DNA of 34,473 nucleotides from Burkholderiaceae bacterium (lineage in GTDB: Bacteria; Pseudomonadota; Gammaproteobacteria; Burkholderiales; Burkholderiaceae_C). The position numbers and the translations under genes were made by a program. The DNA lies in assembly GCA_019751915.1 (NCBI GenBank), contig JAIEMS010000055.1, positions 1 through 34,473 of the forward strand, in the 5' to 3' direction. The notes below the pieces were generated by a model, which saw only the letters and a program-made list of their open reading frames with translations, made no database searches and was not told the DNA's origin. Of the stretch, positions 14,629 to 25,622 are shown piece after piece (within the stretch, counting starts at the first letter, position 1; each line of letters opens with the position of its first letter).

Positions 14629-16188
14629 ATGAATTTGTCTAACATTAAAATAACAACAAAAATTGGAATTGGATTTTCCGTTATTTTGTTGATGGCGCTT
14701 ATTCAAGGAATTGTGGCGCTGGTGCAGCTTTCTGATGTTCTGAAAATAACAGAGCAACTCGCAAACAAAAATTTGCCCAGTGTGGAGACTGCAAGCCAAA
14801 TACAAGGGTATGTTGCCACCATTCGCAGGTTGGAGGCGCGCCATGTGCTTGCCAATAATATGGGTGATAAAGAAAGCCGGGAGTCAGATATTTTATCAAA
14901 TCGTAAAAAACTAGCGGATTTGGAAAGTGTTGCTGCTGTTCTTTATGAGTCTGAGGTGGAAAAGAAAATATGGAATAATTATGTAAAAAATCGGGATGTT
15001 TGGTATGCGGAGTGGGATAAATTGCGGTCACTTTCGTTAAAATCAAACGAAAGTCCGGCTGATTTTGAAGCTTCTACCCATCGTTTTAACGATGCTTCGC
15101 AGAAAGCTTTTTCGGCAACTATCAAAGAAGTGCGCGCCCTGAGTGATTTTAATAAAGACGAAAGCGTCAAAGCAGGAGCCTCTGTAAAAGAGGTGTTTAA
15201 TCATTCTCGCACTGTCTTGGTGGTATCTGTCATTATCACCGTAGTTCTTGCTGGTTTTTTTGCTGTAGCCATCTCCAATTCTATTGTTAAGCCCATTAAA
15301 GAGGCAGTGCGAACTGCTCAAAGTATTGCAGAAGGAAATATGACGGTGGCTCTGCGTGCGATGGGAACCAATGAAGCAGCACAGTTATTGCAATCACTTG
15401 AATTGATGCGAGTCGGTTTAATTCAAGTTGTTAATAATGTGCGCAATGGTTCGGAAAGTGTAGCGGCTGCGAGCGCACAAATTGCCCAAGGAAATAATGA
15501 TCTCAGTGCCCGAACAGAGCAGCAGGCCAGTGCATTAGAGCAAACAGCAGTATCTATGAGTGAATTAAGCTCACAGGTAAAGAAGAATGTGGACAGTGCT
15601 CGGCAAGCAAATCAGTTGGTTGAAAATGCTTCAACCGTTGCAATCCAAGGTGGACAGGTGATTGGAAAAGTAGTGAACACCATGAAAGGAATTAATGAAT
15701 CTTCACAGAAGATTTCAGAAATTATTGGTGTCATTGATGGAATTGCGTTCCAAACCAATATTTTGGCCTTGAATGCAGCGGTCGAGGCAGCAAGAGCAGG
15801 AGAGCAAGGGCGTGGTTTTGCAGTCGTTGCATCCGAGGTGCGATTGCTGGCAGGACGCAGTGCTGAAGCCGCTAAAGAAATCAAAAATTTGATTCATTCG
15901 AGTGTCAATAGTGTTGAACAAGGAACGCTGTTGGTCGATCAGGCCCGAGAAACCATGAATGAGGTTGTCGAATCGATTCGATCTGCGACGGACATGATGG
16001 GCGAAATTAACGCAGCCAGTTGCCAGCAAGCCGCTGGGGTAGCACAAGTGGAAGATGCGGTAAACCAAATGGACCAAGCCACACAACAAAATGCAACCTT
16101 GGTAGAAGAAATGGCGGCCGCTGCCGATAGTCTCAAGAGCCAAGCGGGCGAACTGGTCGAAACGGTCGCGGATTTCAGATTGGCCTGA
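14629..16188 (+). CDS. Methyl-accepting chemotaxis protein (four-helix-bundle type)
   Basis: A 519-residue transmembrane chemoreceptor. The first membrane segment is about 11-33. A helical periplasmic sensor of about 34-192 resembles the 4HB_MCP domain (LPSVETASQIQGYVATIRRLEARHV). The second segment is about 194-216, HAMP about 216-268, then the cytoplasmic signalling hairpin. The tip is well conserved (GVIDGIAFQTNILALNAAVE, GRGFAVVASEV) and should bind CheA/CheW. Adaptation segments such as ARTEQQASALEQTAVSM are present. There is no C-terminal NWETF-like tether for CheR/CheB. The start ATG has no visible Shine-Dalgarno and may depend on coupling to the 113-aa gene just upstream. The first half is AT-rich and the signalling part less so, a common sign of a variable sensor on a conserved body. 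The ligand is unknown. Confidence 0.93.
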   Translation: MNLSNIKITTKIGIGFSVILLMALIQGIVALVQLSDVLKITEQLANKNLPSVETASQIQGYVATIRRLEARHVLANNMGDKESRESDILSNRKKLADLESVAAVLYESEVEKKIWNNYVKNRDVWYAEWDKLRSLSLKSNESPADFEASTHRFNDASQKAFSATIKEVRALSDFNKDESVKAGASVKEVFNHSRTVLVVSVIITVVLAGFFAVAISNSIVKPIKEAVRTAQSIAEGNMTVALRAMGTNEAAQLLQSLELMRVGLIQVVNNVRNGSESVAAASAQIAQGNNDLSARTEQQASALEQTAVSMSELSSQVKKNVDSARQANQLVENASTVAIQGGQVIGKVVNTMKGINESSQKISEIIGVIDGIAFQTNILALNAAVEAARAGEQGRGFAVVASEVRLLAGRSAEAAKEIKNLIHSSVNSVEQGTLLVDQARETMNEVVESIRSATDMMGEINAASCQQAAGVAQVEDAVNQMDQATQQNATLVEEMAAAADSLKSQAGELVETVADFRLA

Positions 16189-16284
16189 GCGTGATGGCAT
16201 GAAGTTAGTGCCTTGAATGGCACAGCAGTGGCAAAAAACACCACTACCAACGCACCTTGAACTGGCTTGCACGGGTCATCATTG

Positions 16285-16304
16285 CAACAATTCAATAATT
16301 GTTG
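16285..16304. promoter_or_regulatory. Palindromic operator, probable ArsR binding site
   Basis: CAACAATT (16285-16292) and AATTGTTG (16297-16304) form a perfect palindrome with a 4-base centre, ending 12 bases before the arsR ATG. AT-rich inverted repeats in this position are the usual autoregulatory sites of ArsR/SmtB repressors, which leave the DNA when As(III) binds. The assignment is by position and symmetry. Confidence 0.65.
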
Positions 16305-16316
16305 GATAATTGCTCT

Positions 16317-16655
16317 ATGGAAAAAACCACTGCCACCACCGTTTTTGAATCCTTGTCTTCGGGCGTGCGTTTGGATATCTTTCGGCTGTTGGTACGGCAA
16401 GGGCCGTCGGGGTTGGTGGCCGGAGAGATCGCTGCGGCCCTTGATTTGCCGCCGACCAATTTGTCGTTTCACCTCAAGGCGCTGACACAAGCCGGACTCC
16501 TCACGGTAGTACAAGAGGGGCGCTACCAACGCTACCGCGCCCACATCGCTTTGATGGTCGATCTGATTGACTACCTGACTGCCGAATGCTGTACCGGCCA
16601 TCCGGTGCAATGTGGCTTGCCGCCGAGCGTGGCCGAGACACTTTGCACTGGTTGA
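16317..16655 (+). CDS. arsR: ArsR-family arsenic-responsive repressor
   Basis: A 112-residue winged-helix repressor of the ArsR/SmtB family. The helix-turn-helix region is AGEIAAALDLPPTNLSFHLK followed by ALTQAGLL and the wing VQEGRYQRYR. The classical E. coli-type ELCVC metalloid site in helix 3 is absent. Instead the C-terminal helix carries ECCTGHPVQC (C91, C92, C99), resembling the C-terminal three-cysteine As(III) site described in some other ArsR proteins, with a further C110. The repressor should bind the palindrome just upstream and release the operon when arsenite is present. The ATG at 16317 is preferred to an upstream TTG. arsC, a small gene and acr3 follow in the same direction. 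Confidence 0.92.
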   Translation: MEKTTATTVFESLSSGVRLDIFRLLVRQGPSGLVAGEIAAALDLPPTNLSFHLKALTQAGLLTVVQEGRYQRYRAHIALMVDLIDYLTAECCTGHPVQCGLPPSVAETLCTG

Positions 16656-16714
16656 GCTGCCACAACGCCTTACCCCACCCCTTGTTTTTCCTCTTTTGAC
16701 TTGGATCTGTCCCC

Positions 16715-17242
16715 ATGACCAATCCCGCTACGGTTCCTGCTCCTTTAAATATTTTGTTTCTTTGCACGCACAACTCCGCCCGCAGCATCTTGGCCGAGGG
16801 CTTGTTGAACCACCTGAATCGCAAGACGACCCATCCGCGTTTTCGGGGCTACTCGGCAGGCAGCAGCCCGCGTGAGAACCAACAACCCAACCCGCTGGCA
16901 CTCGAAGCATTGGCGCAGGCCGGTATTTCGGTGGCGGGCTTGCGCAGCAAAAGCTGGGACGAGTTTGCGGCCCCCGATGCACCGTCCATGGATTTGATCA
17001 TCACCGTATGCGACAACGCTGCGGGCGAGGTCTGCCCGATCTGGCCCGGTCGCCCCGCCACCGCCCACTGGGGCTATCCCGATCCCTCAGAGGGTGATGC
17101 CCCTGAAGCACAAAAGCGCGATGCCTTTCGTGCCACCTTGCTCGCCATCGGCAAGCGCCTTGATATTTTGATGAATCTGCCGCCCGAAAAACTGCAAAAA
17201 GCCCTGCTGCAAGATGCTGTCCGTGCTTTGGCAGCTAAATAA
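16715..17242 (+). CDS. arsC: Arsenate reductase, low-molecular-weight phosphatase type
   Basis: A 175-residue protein of the LMW protein-tyrosine-phosphatase/ArsC fold. The P-loop is CTHNSAR (C17 to R23, the CX5R pattern), the acid loop YPDPS carries D123, and VCDNAAGEVCP supplies two more cysteines (C99, C107) for the disulfide relay. It should reduce As(V) to As(III), which Acr3 then exports. Whether thioredoxin or glutathione/glutaredoxin recycles it cannot be read from the sequence, since the C99-C107 spacing differs by one from the Bacillus type as I remember it. The gene lies 59 bases after arsR. The first ten residues are a short extension before the core. Confidence 0.93.
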   Translation: MTNPATVPAPLNILFLCTHNSARSILAEGLLNHLNRKTTHPRFRGYSAGSSPRENQQPNPLALEALAQAGISVAGLRSKSWDEFAAPDAPSMDLIITVCDNAAGEVCPIWPGRPATAHWGYPDPSEGDAPEAQKRDAFRATLLAIGKRLDILMNLPPEKLQKALLQDAVRALAAK

Positions 17243-17255
17243 GCTTTCTCACATT

Positions 17256-17408
17256 ATGAGCACCATTAGTACGCGCAACGAACTCCACGGGATGGAGGCT
17301 GTAGCCACACAACACGCCGAGCGTTACGCCGTGGTGTCCTTGCTCCAAGACGAGCCGGTCGGTGTCGAGCGCTTGCAACGCTTGGCCTTGGGCGGGGCCT
17401 TGCTATGA
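17256..17408 (+). CDS. Small unknown protein (50 aa) between arsC and acr3
   Basis: A 50-residue frame starts at ATG 17256, 13 bases after arsC, and its TGA overlaps the acr3 ATG by four bases (ATGA). This spacing is typical of real, translationally coupled genes. The product is short, soluble and partly helical (GMEAVATQHAERYAVVSLLQ, then EPVGVERLQRLALGGALL), with no cysteine, so direct arsenic binding through thiols is unlikely. I do not recognise a family. It may be a real small protein or simply a coupling leader for acr3. Confidence 0.5.
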   Translation: MSTISTRNELHGMEAVATQHAERYAVVSLLQDEPVGVERLQRLALGGALL

Positions 17409-18499
17409 GCGCCGTCGGATGTGAAGCCGCAGCCCCATCTGCTGCCGGGGCACCGATGAGCGTGTTTGAGCGTTACCTGACGGTGTGGGTGTTTTTGTGC
17501 ATCGTGGCGGGCATTGGCTTGGGCCAGTGGTTTCCGGGTGCGTTTCAAGCCATTGGCCGCATGGAGGTAGCGCAAGTCAATTTGCCGGTGGGCCTGCTGA
17601 TTTGGGTGATGGTTATTCCGATGCTGGTCAAGGTCGATTTTGGTGCGTTGCACGAGGTGCGCCAGCACCTGCGCGGCATCGGCGTGACTTTGTTCGTCAA
17701 TTGGTTGGTCAAACCGTTCTCCATGGCGTTTTTGGGCTGGTTGTTTATTCGGCACTTGTTTGCTCCGCTGCTGCCGCCAGACCAAATTGACAGCTACATC
17801 GCCGGACTGATTTTGTTGGCAGCGGCACCGTGTACGGCGATGGTGTTTGTGTGGAGCCGCCTGACCGGCGGTGATCCGCTGTTTACGTTGTCGCAGGTGG
17901 CGCTGAACGATGGCATCATGATCGTCGCTTTTGCGCCGCTGGTGGCCTTCTTGCTCGGTATCTCGGCTATCACGGTGCCGTGGGACACGCTGCTGACCTC
18001 GGTGGTGTTGTACATCGTTATTCCGGTGCTTTTGGCGCAGCTTTGGCGCAAAGTCTTGCTTGGCAAGGGTCAAGCGGCTTTTGACAAAGCGATGCAAACC
18101 ATCGGCCCGTGGTCGATTGCCGCGTTGCTGGCCACGCTGGTGCTGTTGTTTGCTTTTCAGGGCGAAGCCATCTTGCGCCAGCCGTTAGTGATTGCCCTGC
18201 TGGCCGTGCCGATTTTGATTCAGGTGTTTTTTAACTCAGCGCTGGCTTACTGGCTGAACCGCGCTGTGGGCGAAAAGCACAACATCGCCTGTCCCTCGGC
18301 CTTGATTGGTGCCTCCAACTTTTTTGAGTTGGCTGTTGCCGCCGCCATCAGCCTGTTTGGTTTCCATTCGGGCGCGGCACTGGCTACGGTGGTCGGGGTA
18401 CTGATCGAAGTGCCGGTGATGTTGTTGGTGGTCAGAATTGTCAATCGTTCTCAGGGTTGGTACCAGCGGGGCTTGCCCCCTGAAAAATCTCGCCCTTGA
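17405..18499 (+). CDS. acr3: Arsenite efflux permease Acr3
   Basis: A 364-residue inner-membrane protein with about ten hydrophobic segments, of the Acr3 (bile acid/arsenite transporter superfamily) type rather than ArsB. Family marks are LPVGLLIWVMVIPMLVKVDF, AAAPCTAMVFVWS with the essential cysteine (C143), ALNDGIMIVAFAPLVAFLLG, GASNFFELAVAAAISLFG, and VGVLIEVPVML with the conserved glutamate (E335). It exports As(III) produced by ArsC using the proton motive force. The start at 17405 overlaps the 50-aa gene; an internal ATG at 17459 (MSVFERYLTVWVF) would drop an 18-residue non-hydrophobic leader and is also possible. Confidence 0.94.
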   Translation: MSAVGCEAAAPSAAGAPMSVFERYLTVWVFLCIVAGIGLGQWFPGAFQAIGRMEVAQVNLPVGLLIWVMVIPMLVKVDFGALHEVRQHLRGIGVTLFVNWLVKPFSMAFLGWLFIRHLFAPLLPPDQIDSYIAGLILLAAAPCTAMVFVWSRLTGGDPLFTLSQVALNDGIMIVAFAPLVAFLLGISAITVPWDTLLTSVVLYIVIPVLLAQLWRKVLLGKGQAAFDKAMQTIGPWSIAALLATLVLLFAFQGEAILRQPLVIALLAVPILIQVFFNSALAYWLNRAVGEKHNIACPSALIGASNFFELAVAAAISLFGFHSGAALATVVGVLIEVPVMLLVVRIVNRSQGWYQRGLPPEKSRP

Positions 18500-18524
18500 C
18501 TGGAAGTGGCTTGGCCGCTGTGAG

Positions 18525-18564
18525 GGGCGGTTGCCTCGGGTAACATTCACCCCCTGAACCGCCC
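18525..18564. repeat. 8-bp inverted repeat between acr3 and smc
   Basis: GGGCGGTT (18525-18532) pairs with AACCGCCC (18557-18564) across a 24-base loop, after the acr3 stop and before smc. No T-run follows, so its role as a terminator is uncertain. Confidence 0.3.
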
Positions 18565-18607
18565 GGCCTCGGCGCTGCGCCAGCGGTGCGGTGTTACAAG
18601 GTTTTTC

Positions 18608-21600
18608 GTGCGTCTCAACTCCATCAAACTCTCCGGCTTCAAGTCGTTTGCCGAACCCACCCATTTCATGCTTCCGGGCCAACTGGTGGGCGTGGTCGGG
18701 CCTAACGGCTGCGGCAAATCGAACATCATGGATGCCGTGCGCTGGGTGCTGGGCGAGAGCAAAGCGTCTGAGCTGCGCGGCGAGTCGATGCAGGACGTGA
18801 TTTTCAGTGGCACCACCAGCCGCAAACAAGCCAGCCGCGCTAGCGTGGAGCTGGTGTTTGACAATGCCGACCACCGCGCGGGTGGTCAGTGGGGTCAGTA
18901 CGGCGAGATTGCCGTCAAACGCGTGCTGACCCGCGATGGCACCAGCAGCTACTATTTGAACAACCAGCCGGTGCGTCGGCGCGATGTGCAGGATGTGTTT
19001 TTGGGCACAGGTTTGGGGCCGCGCGCTTACGCCATCATTGGGCAGGGCACCATCAGCCGGATTATTGAATCGCGCCCCGAGGATTTGCGCTTGTTTCTCG
19101 AAGAGGCGGCGGGGGTCTCTAAGTACAAAGAGCGCCGCCGTGAAACCGAGAACCGCCTTGCTGACACCCGCGAAAATCTGACGCGGGTGGAAGACATCCT
19201 GCGTGAGTTGAACGCCAACCTCGAAAAACTCGAAAAACAGGCCGAAATCGCCCAAAAATACCACGCGCTGCAAGCCAGTGTCACGCTCAAGCAGCACCAG
19301 CAGTGGTTTTTGAAGCGTGCCGAGGCCGAATCAGAGCAAATACGGGTGCGTACCGAGGGCTTGCAGGCCGTCAACGATTTAGAGTCGCGCATGGCCGATT
19401 TGCGCCATATCGAAGCGGAGTTGGAAACCATTCGCCAAGCCCATTATGCGGCGGGCGACCATGTGAACCAAGCGCAAGGGAAACTCTACGAGGCTACCGC
19501 CGAAGTGGGTCGCTTAGAGGCCGAAATTCGCTATGTGCTCGAAGGTCGCCAGCGCGTGCAGCAGCGCTTGCTGGCGCTGGCCGAGCAAATGGCCCAGTGG
19601 TCTGCCCGGCGCGAGGAGGCCGAAATCGACCTGGAAAATCTGGCCGGTGCTGGGCTGGACGCAGAAGAACAAGCCCAATTGTTGGCCGCGCAAGTCGAGG
19701 AGCAGGCGATGCAACTGCCTGATCTGGAAGATGCGCTGCGCCAAAGCCAAAGCCGCGCCAATACCCAGCGCACCGCAGTGGTGCAAGTGCAGCAGCAAAT
19801 TCAGGTGCTGGCTGCCGAGCAGCGCAGCATCGAGCAGCAAAGCCGCCAGCTAGAGGCACGCCACGAGCGCTTGTGCGCTGACCGCAATGCCTTGGCTGCG
19901 CCCGATGAAGCCCGCTTGCTGGATTTGCACGGCCAACTCGATGCCGCGCAAGAAGCGTTAGAGGTAACGCAAGCGCGCCTGACCGATGCGCAAGACGCGC
20001 TGCCCGGTCTGGACGAAGACCGCCGTAGCCGCCAGCAGGCCGTGAACGCACAGGGCGCGCGCCAAGCCGAATTGTCAGCGCGCATGGAAGCGCTCAAGGC
20101 TTTGCAAGAAAAGGTCAAAACCGACGGCAAGCTCCAGCCTTGGTTGGAGCGGCATGGCTTAGAAGGCTTGCAGGGCTTGTGGAGCCGTATTCACATTGAA
20201 CCGGGTTGGGAAAACGCCCTTGAAGCGGCCCTGTGCGAACGGCTGATGGCGCTGCAAGTGGGCAGTTTAGACCGGGTGCGTGGATTTTTGGGTGCAGGCA
20301 CCGGCGATGCGCCACCGGCCAAGTTGTCCTTTTTCAGTCCACCGGCAGCGGTGCTGGCCGATTTTGATGCGGCAAGGCGTTTGCATACCCACGCTTCTTT
20401 GCCCGCATTGGCCGATTTGTTGCGTTGGGACGATGCCGGTTTGCGGGCTGTGTTGGCCGATTGGTTGCAAGGCTGCTACACCGCCCAAACCTTGGATGAG
20501 GCCTTGAACCGGCGCAGCCAGCTCCAGCCGGGCGAGACCCTTTACGTCCCCGGCGGGCATGCGGTGACAGCCCACAGTATTGATTTTTATGCCCAAGATT
20601 CCGAGCAATCGGGTCTGTTGGCGCGGGCGCAAGAAATCGAGAACTTGGGCAAAGAACTGCGGGCCCAGGCCCTCATCAGTGAAGAGTCGCGCACGGCGCT
20701 GGTGCGGGCCGAAGCTGCCTATGCCGATGCCGCCCAGCGCCTGACAGCGTTGCGCCGCGAGACCACCGAGGCCCAAAACAGCGCCCATGCCTTGCAGGTA
20801 GAGCACCTGCGCCTGTCGCAACTGGTGGCACAAACGCAGGCCCGCAGCGCACAAATCGGCACCGATTTGGCCGAAGTGCAGGCCCAGTTGTTGGAGTTGC
20901 AAGAGCGCAGTGCAGAGGCCGAAGCCCGTTTTGAGGCACTCGATATGCAGTTGGCCGACAGCCAAGAGCAGCATGCCCAACTCGATGACCGGGTGATCGA
21001 GGCCGAGCGCAGGCTACACGCCAGCCGCGAGCAACAGCGCAGCCTTGAGCGCCAAGCCCAAGAAGCGCTGTTTGCCCAGCGCAGCATGGAGGCCCGCCGG
21101 GCCGAGCTGACGCGGTCGTTAGCCACCGCCGACCAGCAAACCACAGCGCTGGCCGATGAAATTTTGCGTGCCCAAGCCGAACTAGAACGCCTGTCCGATG
21201 CCGCCGCACAGGGTGGTTTGCAAGATGTGCTGGCGCTGAAAATAGAGCGTGAACAGCATCTGGCGGCCCAGCGCAGCGAGTACGATGACCTGACCAGTCG
21301 GCTGCGTGCCCGCGACGAGCAGCGGATGCAGCTCGAACGCGCTTTGGAGCCATTGCGCGCGCGCATCACCGAATTTCAGCTCAAGGAGCAGGCGGCGCGG
21401 TTGGGGCTGGAGCAATACAGCGGCCTGTTGGCCGACGCGCAGGCTGATTTGGCTACCGTGGCCCAATCGATTGCGCCAGGAAATGTCCGCGTGACAGGCT
21501 TGCAGGCCGAGATTGACCGCCTGCACCGCGACATTGCTGCACTGGGGGCGGTGAACTTGGCTGCGCTGGAAGAGTTGACTGCCGCGAGCGAACGCAAAAC

Positions 21601-22159
21601 GTTTTTGGATGCGCAAATGGCCGATTTGAGCGATGCCATGAACACGTTGGAAGAAGCCATCCGCAAAATCGATGCCGAAACTCGCGATTTACTGTCGGGA
21701 ACTTTTGATACAGTCAATCAGCACTTTGGGCGCATGTTTCCAGAGCTTTTTGGGGGCGGTAACGCCCGCCTTATCATCACTGGTGACGAAATTTTGAATT
21801 CTGGCGTACAAGTCATGGCCCAACCACCGGGCAAGAAAAACCAAACTATTCACCTGCTATCGGGTGGCGAAAAGGCCTTGACCGCTATTGCGCTGGTTTT
21901 TGCTATCTTTCAGCTCAACCCTGCACCCTTTTGCTTGCTCGACGAGGTGGATGCGCCACTGGACGATGCCAACACAGAGCGTTACGCCAAATTGGTGTCG
22001 AGTATGAGCCGTGAAACCCAATTTCTCTTTATCAGCCATAACAAAATAGCCATGGAAATGGCCGAACAATTGATCGGTGTCACCATGCAAGAGCAGGGCG
22101 TCTCGCGCATCGTCGCGGTGGACATGGAGTCCGCCTTGTCTATGGCCGATGCCGCCTGA
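18608..22159 (+). CDS. smc: Chromosome partition/condensin protein SMC
   Basis: A 1183-residue SMC ATPase that organises and helps segregate the chromosome. The N-terminal head carries Walker A GPNGCGKSN (about 31-39) and the DAVRWVLGE and IIGQGTISRII segments. Two long coiled-coil arms, rich in Glu, Gln, Ala and Arg, flank a globular hinge of about 510-650. The C-terminal head has the signature LLSGGEKALTAIALVFA (about 1084) and Walker B FCLLDEVDAPLDD. Length is normal for bacterial SMC. The start is GTG at 18608 with AAGG at 18599-18602. zipA follows after 17 bases and ligA after that, a gene order I recall from Burkholderiales. Confidence 0.97.
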   Translation: MRLNSIKLSGFKSFAEPTHFMLPGQLVGVVGPNGCGKSNIMDAVRWVLGESKASELRGESMQDVIFSGTTSRKQASRASVELVFDNADHRAGGQWGQYGEIAVKRVLTRDGTSSYYLNNQPVRRRDVQDVFLGTGLGPRAYAIIGQGTISRIIESRPEDLRLFLEEAAGVSKYKERRRETENRLADTRENLTRVEDILRELNANLEKLEKQAEIAQKYHALQASVTLKQHQQWFLKRAEAESEQIRVRTEGLQAVNDLESRMADLRHIEAELETIRQAHYAAGDHVNQAQGKLYEATAEVGRLEAEIRYVLEGRQRVQQRLLALAEQMAQWSARREEAEIDLENLAGAGLDAEEQAQLLAAQVEEQAMQLPDLEDALRQSQSRANTQRTAVVQVQQQIQVLAAEQRSIEQQSRQLEARHERLCADRNALAAPDEARLLDLHGQLDAAQEALEVTQARLTDAQDALPGLDEDRRSRQQAVNAQGARQAELSARMEALKALQEKVKTDGKLQPWLERHGLEGLQGLWSRIHIEPGWENALEAALCERLMALQVGSLDRVRGFLGAGTGDAPPAKLSFFSPPAAVLADFDAARRLHTHASLPALADLLRWDDAGLRAVLADWLQGCYTAQTLDEALNRRSQLQPGETLYVPGGHAVTAHSIDFYAQDSEQSGLLARAQEIENLGKELRAQALISEESRTALVRAEAAYADAAQRLTALRRETTEAQNSAHALQVEHLRLSQLVAQTQARSAQIGTDLAEVQAQLLELQERSAEAEARFEALDMQLADSQEQHAQLDDRVIEAERRLHASREQQRSLERQAQEALFAQRSMEARRAELTRSLATADQQTTALADEILRAQAELERLSDAAAQGGLQDVLALKIEREQHLAAQRSEYDDLTSRLRARDEQRMQLERALEPLRARITEFQLKEQAARLGLEQYSGLLADAQADLATVAQSIAPGNVRVTGLQAEIDRLHRDIAALGAVNLAALEELTAASERKTFLDAQMADLSDAMNTLEEAIRKIDAETRDLLSGTFDTVNQHFGRMFPELFGGGNARLIITGDEILNSGVQVMAQPPGKKNQTIHLLSGGEKALTAIALVFAIFQLNPAPFCLLDEVDAPLDDANTERYAKLVSSMSRETQFLFISHNKIAMEMAEQLIGVTMQEQGVSRIVAVDMESALSMADAA

Positions 22160-22176
22160 ATAAAACCACACCCACC

Positions 22177-25580
<3,404 letters not shown>

Positions 25581-25583
<3 letters not shown>

Positions 25584-25619
25584 TAGCAAGAAACGTAAGC
25601 AGAACAAGCGCTAGAGGCC
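25581..25619. repeat. Dispersed repeat copy at the ligA/penicillin-binding protein junction
   Basis: TGATAGC (25581-25587) to AACAAGCGCTAGAGGCC (25604-25620) is the best copy of the long form: a GATAGC core on one side and the AAGCGCTAGAGGCC arm on the other. Its first three bases are the ligA stop codon, and its AGAGG (25614-25618) is the only ribosome-site-like sequence before the next gene. Confidence 0.55.
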
Positions 25620-25622
25620 AAT

